Source: Phoronis australis
Taxonomy: Eukaryota; Phoronida; Phoronidae
Reading direction: 5' to 3'
NCBI GenBank assembly: GCA_002633005.1
Contig: NMRA01000168.1
Coordinates: 3,129 to 67,128, forward strand
DNA: 64,000 nucleotides
Part shown: positions 45,866 through 57,243 of the stretch, piece after piece
How the letters are laid out: each line of letters opens with the position of its first letter
How positions within the stretch are numbered: the first letter of the stretch is position 1
Notes under the pieces: model-generated
What the model saw: only the letters and a program-made list of their open reading frames with translations
What the model was told of the DNA's origin: nothing
The model's database searches: none
Made by a program: the position numbers and the translations under genes

Positions 45866-46292
45866 TACCCAATGTAACATGTTTTCAAGGTTAGAATCAG
45901 GCAGAGCTTTCACCATATGCATGTGGTTTGAAGCGACTATCGTTTCAAATGTCATAACATCGGGATCAAGCGCATATGGCCCCTGACAAATTACTGGCGA
46001 CTGGGTAGAAATACGCGTGTATTAAAAATGAGCAGCCTATGATCATCGAGAAAGAATAAATTTTAAAGACTTTGCCGTTTTCTTTTCAAATCATGTACAA
46101 GTGATCGCAGTTGCCAGTAAAGCGCCACGTGACTTGTTATTACGTGCCATGCCAGGAGTTAGTGGTAAAGCCCTTGGTCGAGCGGTTTAACACTGCTTCA
46201 AATTGGATAGCACTGAATAGAAAGTTAAACACAGAAAAAAGACGCTGTGTTTTATATCGTCCTTTCGATATTACTCAATATCATGATCGAGC

Positions 46293-46325
<33 letters not shown>

Positions 46326-46453
46326 TGTATGTATGTATGTTTGCATGTATGTATGCATGTACGTATGCATGTAAGTATATGTATGTATGTATGTATGTAT
46401 GTATATATGTATGTAAGTATATGTATGTGTATGTATGTATTTATGTATGTATG
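46293..46453 (+). repeat. (ATGT)n microsatellite
   Basis: About 160 nt of ATGT units with interruptions (GCATGT, AAGTAT, ATATGT). It lies in duplication copy 2 at the point where copy 1 has only CATATATGTAATACAGT, so it expanded after the duplication. Confidence 0.95.
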
Positions 46454-48028
46454 TTACAGTCAGTGCATAGTTGTAACAGCATTAAGTACAAAGGCGAGAA
46501 AAATAGAATTGTACCTAATTATCACTTCATTCAACTGCATGTCGATTTGCGGCAAGTTGTGATTCGAACGTGTACCAAGACTGCCACACCTTGAGGGTCA
46601 CTATGGTGTCAAAAACATCTTCCGGTAGTCACTTTTATGGGAAGGTGCGTAGATGGATGGTGGCCTCGGGACTTGTTCGTCTTCTGTGGATTCCTGGCAC
46701 GGCATGTATTAGAAGATGGAATTATTTGCTAAAGTTTAAAGCATGCTGAAAAATAGACGTCTCTTGCCCTCTCAAACATATGCCATTGTGTTTTTATCGT
46801 TTGCTTGAATAGAAACTGTTTAGGCCTGAAGTTGGCAGGAATTTGACCATACTGCCTTTGCGACTGAATGCGGTATAGACCTGCATTTTGTCACAAACCA
46901 AAATTGATTTAAGTCACTTTTGGTTATTAAATTGTTCAAAAAATGAATGATTTCTGGGTTCGTGAAGAACTGACAGAATGTTAGTGTTTGATCACAGCGT
47001 GTCATTTCATTTGACGAGCATGGGCTGTAGGAATAATGATCTGCCAAGTCTTAGCAAATACAAAGATCACTTCTCGTCTGAGTAAGGACAAATTGAGATC
47101 ATTTTTATACTGTTGAGTGGCCTTAATCAAAAGTTAGTTTCTTTTGCAGAATGCAGAGTTTATTTCAACTTATTACTCGCTGTGACGAGCAAAGTTTAAA
47201 GTTCATAAACCTTTGTTTTTGCTATTTCAGGTGGGTTTTGAATTGTTTGGAATTTTAGGTCAAGAATATCTAACGAACTTCCACGTTTAGATTTTTTCGA
47301 CAAACGCGTCTATCTTTGATCGACAAAATAAAGCGGCATTTTGTCCAGTTGAGTCGGCTTAAAAAATAAGACCTCAAAATGCTGTCATATTGCTGTCCAT
47401 GGATTGCATACAGTGTTTCCATTACCAACAAGAACGTTTAAATCACCAGCGCCTCACTTCGTAGTTTACTGGGGTTTTCCAACCCTAAAATTGTGCACAC
47501 GAAAATTGCGCGTGTACGTTTATCCTCTGACTTGAGTTACCGGCTTACTCGATTGGATTAGCGTGGCAATGTTTTTAAACCTCAGAGCAACATTGTCAGC
47601 TTAACATCTGCGAAATGCCGCTTTAACTATTCCTTGTTCGAGAATCATGTTTTGTGTCAGCGATTCGTCTTATTCCAATTACTTCTCACCTTATTTTGCC
47701 GTTTATAATTCAAAACCGAATTGACTAACAATTTGTTCAATTTGGTGCTCAAGGTAGTAAAAAGCTTGTAACAGCAACATGGATTCCAAGTAGTCTGTAT
47801 TGGCCTTTTGATATTTCTGGTGCTGACAATGAGAATGGAATTGTATTCGTAAAAACAGAATTGCGGCATATGAGCAAAGAAATGCAGCTCGTGAGCAACG
47901 AAATGTTCTCATGAGAGAAGAACGCTGTCATTGAGAACGCCCATACAAGCCATGAGGTGAGCAAGTTTGTGTACAACGGATTTGTTTTGCCAATGAAACC
48001 GATTTTATGTTTTCATGTTTTTCTATAG

Positions 48029-48285
48029 GTCAGTGCACATTGGAAGCCCCAAGCATGGAATTTGACAGCTACATACTCCAAACCGAAGGCATTCAGATTT
48101 TTGCGCGGTTAACCTCTACGACTTTTCAAGTTGTTAAAAATGTGACGGGGTATGTGAAGATAATTGGAGTACCTCACATTCTCCATCCCGAACTGTTCTG
48201 TCTGGAGTTTTGTTCGCGCCTCGACTGCTGTGCGTTTGTAACTTTTTCACTTAACAAAAGTTGCACGTGCCTGATGAAGAACTGA
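48029..48285 (+). CDS. Duplicate PAN/apple-like terminal exon (exon f')
   Basis: Acceptor TTTTTCTATAG ends at 48028; phase 1 in, TGA at 48283-48285, 257 nt, exactly as exon f. It reads QCTLEAPSMEFDSYILQTEG, and the C-terminal block FCLEFCSRLDCCAFV with SCTCL is unchanged. Differences from f fall outside the cysteines (GGPQHFHRE against GVPHILHPE). The intact frame, splice site and cysteines suggest it is still usable, most simply spliced from e'. AATAAA at 48539 follows it. Confidence 0.8.
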
Positions 48286-48538
48286 GAAAACCGTAATGGC
48301 ATACGCCATTTGCTATTAATGCTAAGAAGATAGTTTCACCGAACCATATTGTGTACTTAAAGGCATATTCTCGGAGAGAAAATAGTAGCGCGGAATCGCT
48401 CGCACTACCTCTGATCCCCTGTAGCAGCAAAGTGTTCTAACGCTGAGCTAAATCCCACGCTCTCATCAATAGGGTGTTTTACGCCGGCCTTGGTTTCAGC
48501 GAATGTCTTGCCGACAACGGCGAGACTCGACGACTTGT

Positions 48539-48544
48539 AATAAA
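48539..48544 (+). promoter_or_regulatory. Candidate polyadenylation signal (AATAAA) after exon f'
   Basis: AATAAA about 254 nt after the stop of f', at the position matching 39249-39254 in copy 1. Confidence 0.45.
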
Positions 48545-48874
48545 ATCACAAAACAACGGGTTTTGATGTTTTATAGCTTATCCCATCCCAAAAATGTGTT
48601 CTTCGGTCGTAAAACTGATAATGAGTAAGTAGTGCATGATAAAGGCTTATCAGGTCTTTTAAGTGATTAATGTTTATGCCACATGCACCTTGATACGCTA
48701 GTGCAATAACTGCGTCTTGTGTGCACGTAATAACCTAGAAAGTTGTTTTACGGTCACGTGAGACGTTATTGTGCGGGAGTTGGCGAACAAAAGTGGGTTA
48801 AAACTAAAAAAAAATTATGCAAACATGCTGAACTTCACGCGTTTCGTATGGGTGAATGTTGTCAGCCTCGGTTG

Positions 48875-48955
48875 TTGTGCCGAGTAAGTATATTCACTCG
48901 GCCTTCGGTGTCCCGAAAATATTTACTTGGCACAGCAACCTCGTATGGGATTTGA
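48875..48955. repeat. Hairpin element GTTGTGCCGAGTAA
   Basis: GTTGTGCCGAGTAAGTATATTC is inverted relative to GAAAATATTTACTTGGCACA, followed by GCAAC, with about 20 nt between. The arms pair over about 22 nt with a few mismatches. Confidence 0.65.
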
Positions 48956-48999
48956 AGCAGAATTCAAGTTCCCTGAATTCCAAAAATCTAGTTGAATGG

Positions 49000-49739
49000 T
49001 AGGCAGCCAGCTAGCTGTATGAAGACTGTCGTCAAAATACAGCTAGGTACCACTGTGTGTATTTCTTCCGTAGACTCCGAAATTGCACACAGCCAGGGTA
49101 GTTCTGCTCATCACCTCGCCGTGAAACTTGTATCAACATGTAAAGCTAAAGACCGGACGGGGTACATGCAAAATCTGGGAATCAATCGACACTCACCTTG
49201 CCAGTTGCAGCCGTTTAAGTGAAAAACAATGCAATAAATGTCGTTTTCTTGTGTAACTCTCCGCCTTTTCTAACAATGAAAAGTATGTCGTCGTTTTGAA
49301 AACAGTACGCTCGTGTTACGCGCACGCGCTATTACCTAAATTTTTGTGACATCTCTCAGGAGCTAGTGATAGCTTAGCAGCAGCAAAATTTCTTCTGAAA
49401 TTCGTTTTTTCGGTATCAAAATTCTAAAAACGTATAATGAAGTGAAACCAGTTCGGATAATTTGTTGTGACATGTATGCAACCTCGTGAAAGAACAACAG
49501 TTGGTTGAAGAATCGGCGAAAAAACAAACTGGCCAATAGGTGACGTAATATTTCTTGGCGCCAAAAGCAGTAGCTAAATATCGCTCCACAACTTTAGCAG
49601 CAGAATAACGGTAGAACGCCAGTTTTTCCAACACCGTTGAATAATTTAGTTTACTCAAGGAAGACTGTAGTTTTTAATGACACTAATTTTGTGTCAGATT
49701 TTATATTACCACTTTTTTACCCACATCGGTGTACCAAGG
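49000..49739 (-). mobile_element. 0.74-kb unclassified element, uninterrupted copy
   Basis: Reverse complement of the split element at 11507-16556. It is flanked by CTAGTTGAATGG at 48988-48999 and 49740-49751, a 12-nt candidate target duplication. On the minus strand it keeps the AGGTGAGTG donor-like site and a TGTGCAATTTCGG where the other copy has an acceptor-like CAG. Confidence 0.75.
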
Positions 49740-49751
49740 CTAGTTGAATGG

Positions 49752-51614
49752 CAGCTCATTTGTGGAATCTGCAGAAAATTTGCTTTCAAAGTCTAGTGTT
49801 GGTTCACGTCGAGAATTGGTAGGGAAATGGTGATTTGGGGCAGAAAATAATCAAATAATTAATTATGTGTTTTTTTTTTTCTTTTTTTTCGGAGGTTGCC
49901 TTCCTTTTCCGGTTGAAGCGAAAGGGTGAAACATGAAACCTACTAAAGTTTCTTTGGTCATGTGGAGTGGTTTTGATGTGAAATGGCTCACAGCTTTTCA
50001 TTGTATTGGTAGAGTTTTCGACAGAGTAGAAGAAAGGTAGCAAGTCCAGTGACGTGTGCACTAGCTTCCAGGCGAAACCTAGTCAGAGAACTGTACTGTG
50101 CCTTCCATAAACGGAAGGTATACATTGCTAATACAGGGAGTTCGCAAGCGTGCCTGACGCATGCGCAGTAATGCACTAGAGAACTAAGTTGAGTCTAGTA
50201 TCTCAAAGACGAAAAAGACTCTGTCGAGTTACATACTCCTTTTTTAGAAATTTCCTGTTTACCCGGGGTTAACCACTCAAAAAAGTGTATAATATGACGT
50301 CACAGGGGCTGCAGTGACTTCAATCGCTGAGCTAAATAGGCATAATGGATAATGAAACGAAATCGAGGATTCTTGTATTGTTTTGTGCCTTACGGACATT
50401 GATCAGATGTAAGACAGTAGCTGTCTTTAGCATGTGAGACTGCAACCAACGAAATACACGATTCCAACTTCGCAAAATTTGTGAACTTTGTTTGCTTCGA
50501 GTCACTAGGAATTGGGCTACTATGATCTAATGTATTCATAATGTAGTGGGAGCGTATGACGTTTTGCTCTCTTATATCTAGGATTCAGCTCTCACATAGT
50601 AGATTGATAGTAACCAAGGGATCAGAGGTATGGACAATTAAGAAGACACTATCTACAGACAGTTGCAGGAACATTAGTCCTTCTCTGGGCCTGTATCCAT
50701 GCCTTTTTAAGTCAAAAACTACATAAAGAGAGCTTTACCGCAAGCCAATCTAGGTTTTAACAAGAATGACACTCTTCAACGCATATCGAATTTACTTGAA
50801 TTAATTTTGATATTTTCAAATATATTTTTAATTTCCCGTAATGTTCTATTAACAAAATGACCACTTCAGTTCAACGGTATTGAATCTCGTATTTTTGACA
50901 AAACGTACATTCGGCAACTTTCATTGACGAGATGTTCACGTTGGTATGATGTCTCTCGATTTGCGGAACTCTCTCAGTGTTCTAAACTGGCGAGAATGAA
51001 GGAAACGTTAATTTTGAGGCACCTGTGTTGATTTGTAGCAAATATGAGGCGATCTCAAATCGTGAAACTTTAATCCAAATTGACTGCAATTTAGCGCGTT
51101 TTACCCAAAAGTCAGGACTTGTTGGAGCTAACCTTTTACTGTCTGTAAAGCGTGTCCTGTCATTTGCCTACATTGGAGATCATTGTCATGAAATTATCTC
51201 AGTACTTTATAAATACTTGTTCCAAGACTTTATGTATTCATGTACTTAAGAGATTTCACCCAATTTCATATGACACTGTCAAGACATGGAAAAGTATGAA
51301 ATCTAGAGAATCACCCCCTGAATTGCTGGGATTTGTTGATGTCCTTATACATTCAGTATAAATTCAAGCAGAGCTGGAATGTTTGAATGTGAGAGTGAAT
51401 GTGTTTTTTTTTTCGTTGTTGTTTTTTTTTTCTTTTCTGTTGCATTCCATAGTTAATTTCTCTTTCTGCGAATAAACATATTTACAGCAAAAAATAAGTC
51501 AGGTTTTATATTTTTCATATTATCTGGTTTACAAAATGCGTTTGTCCTGTAGGAAAGTTGCTCATCACCATACACCGCCCGAGTCGGCCATGTCGCAGCC
51601 TGGGTTAATCTACA
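49752..51614. other. Stretch without recognised genes
   Basis: Contains poly-T patches (49869-49890, 51403-51435) and short frames without domains. Confidence 0.5.
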
Positions 51615-52278
51615 GTCCATATTATTTCGATTGTCTATACAACTCAACTTCGTAGTAGATGTCAGACCAAGACGCCGAGTGGTAGCCTATCCTTAAAAAT
51701 TTACCTCCATACCACGGTTATTTCGCAGAAGGGTGTGCAAAGTTTCTTTTACGATTTTTATATTTCTTAAGCCATTAGTAATGCATTAGTTTTTTTTAGA
51801 TCCGGCCGGATTATCTCCACATGTAACCGGATGCGGATTTTTCAGATGAGAAAGTATGACATATCATGTATCAGAACCAATACCAAGCGACCATTTCTGC
51901 TTTTGATAACTTCTCTCTCAATTGACCCTTTGGCAAACTATTTTTGAGGGGACTCGCGAAATGTTTTAGCACGGGTAATTTACAATTGATTGAAAATTGC
52001 CAAAGGTGTGCCTGTATACAAAAGAAATGACTTGGAAGATGAAAACCATATTGACTACATGCCTATCTTTCTACTTTCTGCCTTCTCAAATTCGACAAAA
52101 AATGCCTATGATCAGCTTTATGACTACCTCACTCACTGCAAACAATCTCTTATATGAATATCAGTAAGGTTTTCAGAAATCAAGATCCACAAAATTTGTC
52201 ACACTCAAACTAACTGACAAAATTAAGGGATGTACGGACATCGGGATAAACACAGCAACCATCTTTTTGGAACTTTGC
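51615..52278 (+). repeat. 664-bp direct duplication, unit 1
   Basis: Starts GTCCATATTATTTCGATTGT and ends TTGGAACTTTGC. An N (52279) follows, and then a nearly identical unit. Confidence 0.9.
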
Positions 52279-52279
52279 N

Positions 52280-52942
52280 GTCCATGTTATTTCGATTGTC
52301 TATACAACTCAACTTCGTAGTAGATGTCAGACCAAGACGCCGAGTGGTAGCCTATCCTTAAAAATTTACCTCCATACCACGGTTATTTCGCTTAAGGGTG
52401 TGCAAAGTTTCTTTTACGATTTTTATATTTCTTAAGCCATTAGTAATGCATTAGTTTTTTTTAGATCCGGCCGGATTATCTCCACATGTAACCGGATGCG
52501 GAATTTTCAGATGAGAAAGTATGACATATCTTGTATCAGAACCAATACCAAGCGACCATTTCTGCTTTTGATAACTTCTCTCTCAATTGACCCTTTGGCA
52601 AACTATTTTTGAGGGGACTCGCGAAATGTTTTAGCACGGGTAATTTACAATTGATTGAAAATTGCCAAAGGTGTGCCTGTATACAAAAGAAATGACTTGG
52701 AAGATGAAAACCATATTGACTACATGCCTATCTTTCTACTTTCTGCCTTCTCAAATTCGACAAAATTGCCTATGATCAGCTTTATGACTACCTCACTCAC
52801 TGCAAACAATCTCTTATATGAATATCAGTAAGGTTTTCAGAAATCAAGATCCACAAAATTTGTCACACTCAAACTAACTGACAAAATTAAGGGATGTACG
52901 GACATCGGGATAAACACAGCAACCATCTTTTTGGAACTTTGC
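52280..52942 (+). repeat. 664-bp direct duplication, unit 2
   Basis: Differs from unit 1 at only a few positions (for example CGCTTAAGGG for CGCAGAAGGG). The single N at the junction suggests abutted contig ends or haplotypes. Confidence 0.9.
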
Positions 52943-53244
52943 GAAATAACATGCGCAAAGCAGAAGAACCAACATGTTACTTAGGCCTCCTACAGGCCTA
53001 TTGTAACAGACACGCTGCTTAAGTTTCACTACTCATACTCAGCAAGTCTATCAGACTGCTTGAGGAATTTTGCAAGTGTTTTAATGTTTTTGTTGGCTAT
53101 GACAGTTGTCACTGAGATTGCTTTACTTTCAAAGCATACTTTTCAAAGGCTATGGTAAATGAAACACCGATCGACATGGCATTCTGGTGTTTAACCTTCT
53201 ATCCAGCATTTCGGGCAGCAGGATTATTTTGCTCGACACAGGGT

Positions 53245-53371
53245 CCAGAACAGAGTATTAGCCAGAATTTTGCCCATCAGATATTCGCACCCCCGAATTG
53301 CCAAATAGAATTAATTGGGAAAGTTTTAGGGGAGGCATGGCTCCCTTGGCCCCCTTCTAAATCCGTCACTG
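53245..53371 (-). mobile_element. hAT-like MITE, fourth copy
   Basis: Minus-strand copy of the CAGTGACGGATTTAG family (its start is encoded at 53371). It contains the ATTCTGGCTAATACTCTG segment and lacks the outer CAACTCAAAATCC end. Confidence 0.7.
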
Positions 53372-53452
53372 CGACCTCACCTCTGTCGTTTTTTCATGTT
53401 TCTGCAGCTCACAGTGACTGTTATCACCTGTATTAGCATTTTTTCAGTTTGA

Positions 53453-53703
53453 GACCTGGCTCCCGTTCCAAGAATGCTGACTTAGATGACTCAGACTATT
53501 CTTGAATTTCAGGCAATTTTAAGATAAAACTTGAATCTTCCTCAAGTCCATTTCAAGAAAGAGACTTAAGTTCTTGTCTCAAGTTTTGTCTGAAATTTGA
53601 GTGACTCTCCGGATGTGGAAGTTATGAAATTGGAAGTTGAGACAAATCTTAGATTTAAGTCAAAAATAAACTTAAGTCAGTTTCTTGGAACGGGCGCCTG
53701 GTC
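53453..53703. mobile_element. MITE with CCCGTTCCAAGAA inverted ends
   Basis: GACCTGGCTCCCGTTCCAAG (from 53453) is inverted relative to CTTGGAACGGGCGCCTGGTC (to 53703). Pairing continues inward as TGACTTA with TAAGTCA. There is no coding interior. Confidence 0.8.
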
Positions 53704-53819
53704 AGACTCAAAAGCTTGCTAGTAAGACTGCGAGTTATCCAGCTAACCACCTCTTTTGTTCTTCGACAGTCACTTCTGCTAGTCCAAGATGTTTTACATT
53801 GTTTTAATGACTAACCCTT

Positions 53820-54030
53820 TTTCCCTAAGACACATGGGCATGTAATATTGGTTCAGGTATTTGAAATTCAATATCTGAATCAAGTTTGGATAATCGATCA
53901 GTTGCTTCACTACCCTGGATGCCATTTTGACTGGGGGTCCAGGCAACTGTGATACGGTTATATTTACCTAAATTATTTAACTTAGTGTTAACATTGCCGA
54001 ACAACATGTTATTTCACACTGTCTTGCTAC
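53820..54030 (-). pseudogene. Fragment of a second LINE (RNase H end)
   Basis: The minus-strand frame reads LNNLGKYNRITVAWTPSQNG, then IQGSEATDRLSKL. This matches the last RNase H motif of non-LTR elements (WxPxHxGIxGNExADxLAK), with Gln at the usual His and Thr at the usual Ala. It is not related closely to the LINE at 11722-16045. Only this end is preserved. Confidence 0.7.
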
Positions 54031-54684
54031 ATAAAATTTCATTTTACGGTATAACTGGAGTCGAACATTTTTTTTAAATAATTTAACCAGTCGGCAGAAA
54101 TGTGTTTTACTTGGCAATTAAGAATCCACAAAATCAATTATCATCAGTGGATCTACACTTTTCCCCCTCCATTTTCTTCGTTCTCAACGAATCCACTTCT
54201 GATGATATTTTGTCTTTTACAGTAATAAGCTATCAGGCATACTCATATGGTTATCAATTAGAAATTTGTTAAATGTCACCAAAACTAAACATACGGTATT
54301 CCACTGCCCTCAAAAAATTAACTTAAAAATTAAGGTCATGTAGGACCTTATGGCCATGTCTGCGTAATTTTCCAAATAGCTACAAAGCTATAGATTTTAG
54401 CTCAGTAAAATTTGATACTTTCTGAAAGCAGAAAGCCAATAGAATTTGATTTGTGACTTGTTACCATTTTTCTATGAATTGGGTCACGTGGTACATTCAT
54501 GGCAAAACAACGGTATCGACAACATGACTAAATTTCTGTTTTATCCTTTCGTTTTCATTTTATGAAACTTAATTTTTTCATAAAAATTAAATAATAAGTT
54601 TTATTTTGTAGCCCGTCATTCAGAAGTGGAACAATATAAAACAATTCCTAACAGAGTTCTTCTGAACTTCTGAAAGTTTCATAT

Positions 54685-54917
54685 GGTCCGTGTGCTGGTT
54701 TCCAGTTCAGTTTCCAATTTGAAATTGAAAAGCAAAACATGAAATAATAATTCATTGTTCGATTTTCCATTCTCAATTGAACCATGAAATACATGTAATG
54801 GTTAGTTTTTCACGGTTCAATTTTTCATTCTCAATTGAAACGTGAAATATTGACGATTGTTTCATGGTTTTTTTCAATTTCAAATTGGAAATTGAACTGG
54901 AAACCAGCACACGGACC
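54685..54917. mobile_element. MITE with 47-nt near-perfect inverted ends
   Basis: GGTCCGTGTGCTGGTTTCCA (54685 on) and its complement ending at 54917 pair over about 47 nt with one mismatch. The interior has two TTCATTCTCAATTGAA-type repeats. The near-perfect arms suggest a fairly recent insertion or strong structural constraint. Confidence 0.88.
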
Positions 54918-55264
54918 GGTATTTTTTCATACAAGTCAGGAAATTTACACTCAATCTCATTTTAGATTGAAATCTGACCCTAGCTTTCCCTGTGGTGGCT
55001 GGTTTATGAATTTTCACTTCCGAAATTTGGTATATGAATAGAACTCGTAAAGTACTATCTGGAGTTTTTCATCTTTGGAAAGTCAGACCGGAAAAAAACA
55101 GGACACATATTTTCTATGCAAGATTTAAAAACAGGCCAAAACAGTTACTTTTACTCTGCAGGACCAAAAGTAAATACCTCAAAACTAGATTTTTCACTTA
55201 TGCAAGAATTAAAGACCGTCCAAAACATTTAATTCAAATCAAACGAATACGTTTTGTTAGGGAT

Positions 55265-55425
55265 CAGATGCGGTTTTCGAGGGGGGTCAAGGGGGCCATG
55301 CCCCCCTAAATTCTCCCCGATTCCATTTGGCAGTTCGGGGGTGCAAATGTCTGATGGGCAAAATCCTGGCTAATACTCTGCCCGGCACCCTCCCCCCCCA
55401 ACTCAAAATCCTAGATCCGCCTCTG
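55265..55425 (+). mobile_element. hAT-like MITE, fifth copy
   Basis: Begins CAGATGCGGTTTTCG, contains CCATGCCCCCCTAAATTCTC and TGTCTGATGGGCAAA, and ends CCTAGATCCGCCTCTG. Confidence 0.75.
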
Positions 55426-56528
55426 GGGAAGCATACAGTATATCTACGCTGAGAACTTTACAGGAAATTGCCACCCAATATCGAGTATGCGTTTTTACTG
55501 ACAATCATTTGCTGGCAGCTTTCCTCTACTCTCCCTCGCTGGTTGCGTAAAATCTACTTTTAGGGATACAGTCCTTTCCTCAAGCTCTGCGAATCAGCAA
55601 AGTTTACATCGTTATTTTCCCAGTGCTGTGGTCAACACAAGAACGGTACATTCCCAGATGAAATGACTTATCGATAGGATATGGAAGTAATATTCCTGTG
55701 TATGTGGGATAACCTATATGTATTGCAGAGACAGCCGGGTAGAGTCCAGCAGCTGTCTCGCGCCGGCGAGAAAATCTAGCCAAAGTCACGTGCTCTCATA
55801 AAATGCACGACAATATCTTGCGAAGTCTTGCTTTTATAGCGAGGTCCTGAACTTCAACTACCCAGGTCATAGCTGGATAGAGAATGGTCACGTGGTCTTC
55901 TGGCAAGAAAATGTTCTGTCTTGGCGTGATAAATTGTCGGTCCTGGTCTGTTAAATTGTTATCCTGGCGTCGTCAATTACAGGTCGTAACGTGATAAATT
56001 ATGGTTTTGAGTTGGTTTTTGGTCCTCCAGAGATTTCAATTCTTGAATACAAAATATGCATCTAAGAATTTTTTCCTCTTTGGCTTACGACTTACCATTT
56101 TTCATTGAGATTACCCCATGACTGCTCTTTCATTGATTAATTCCCGTGCCGTATCTCCGTCGTCCCTTGTCTGATTTTTCTAAAATTAAAGTCTGCAACG
56201 TCGTAAATGTTCTGAGTTTGGTGAATCTTGGGTGTGAATTGTTTCACCTGTCTATTCATCACTGTGTCGTGGGCGTGCACTTAATAGTGACGGATATACG
56301 CATATTAGTATTATATTAGTCATGCATTAGTAATTATATACCGATGAACAAACAAAAGTTTACTCAGTGATAGAAATCGGTCTACCAAACAGCATCAGTA
56401 GAAAATACCATAATTGGTAATATTGATTAAAATTTGTTGAATAGTTGCAGTAGCGTTCACCGTTCCATTTATTATGAAGATATACATGTTGCTTTGGTCG
56501 TTTGTCTTGGACCTTAATCGACAGTAGC

Positions 56529-56592
56529 ATGGCAATCACGGAAGCTTATCTTGTTCTAGTTTTTCTGGTCTACGTGGAATGTGGTACCACAC
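56529..56592 (+). CDS. Exon 1' (signal peptide) of the next CTLD-PAN paralogue
   Basis: The ATG at 56529 opens 21 codons plus one base and stops at a GTATGT donor (56593): same length and phase as the exon at 3242. The peptide has the hydrophobic core YLVLVFLVYV and ends ECGTT. Changes relative to exon 1 are conservative. It should begin a separate gene whose CTLD exons lie downstream of this window; none was found up to 64000. The 4.8-kb LTR element lies in its first intron. Confidence 0.8.
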
Positions 56593-56862
56593 GTATGTAT
56601 TTTTATGTGTATTTGAAATTTCATGGCAAATCTAGTAATTTTTAACTTATATGTGCACGTGCAAAACGTTTGCTAAGACCTTACGAGTCAGTGACAAAAA
56701 TCATGCCCAGTCTCGCTTAAGTGTTAGTATTTGAAGTTCACTTTGGCAAAAAGAAGAATTAACTCTGATGCATGTTAGGATCGTGCGCCCTTTTGTAGAC
56801 AGGCATATTCTGTACATTTCTTTTGAATTTATCTTTTCTGTTAGTTTTTATCAAAAAATATT

Positions 56863-57243
56863 CGATACAGCCACGGTACGCTTGAGAGACAAAAAATTGT
56901 CTAAGATTTTCTCCATTACGTGGTGGATTTACTTTTTTGTACGTAGCGATTCAAAACTGCGATATTCGCTGGTGTCGGTGTTTAGCATCTCTAACTATGT
57001 ATGCATGAGGTGTTTAAACGTACGCCCTTTTCTGATTTTTGCGCATGGCGATACAGCCACGGTACGCTTGAGAGACAAAAAATTGTCTAAGATTTTCTCC
57101 ATTACGTGGTGGATTTACTTTTTTGTACGCAGCGATTCAAAACTGCGATATTCGCTGGTGTCGGTGTTTAACATCTTAACATCTCTAACTATGTATGCAT
57201 GAGGTGTTTGAACGTACGCCCTTTTCTGATTTTTGCGCATGGC
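56863..57243 (+). repeat. 186-bp tandem duplication in the first intron of the paralogue
   Basis: CGATACAGCCACGGTACGCT starts at 56863 and 57049. The second unit has 9 extra nucleotides near its end (AACATCTTAACATCTC). The homologous place in copy 1 (about 3560-3740) has one unit. Confidence 0.9.

Larger units (their letters stand above)
39955..48650 (+). repeat. Segmental duplication unit with exons e' and f' (copy 2)
   Basis: Second copy of 33130-39395. It is enlarged by insertions: a Penelope-like fragment (40660-41292), an LTR retrotransposon relic (42090-44330), a palindrome/tRNA-like element (44340-45190) and adjoining repeat sequence to about 45860. It contains no copies of exons c or d. 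Confidence 0.85.

Noticed and set aside
46111-46594. Tyr/Met/Cys/Val-rich proteins across the microsatellite
   Set aside because: They are translations of (ATGT)n in different frames.
53152-53436. 94-residue + strand frame
   Set aside because: It runs through a reversed MITE copy (53245-53371), so it is not a host gene.
56768-57202. 144-residue open frame downstream of exon 1'
   Set aside because: It is formed by two copies of a 186-nt intronic repeat; the single-copy homologue at 3560-3740 is not open in this frame.
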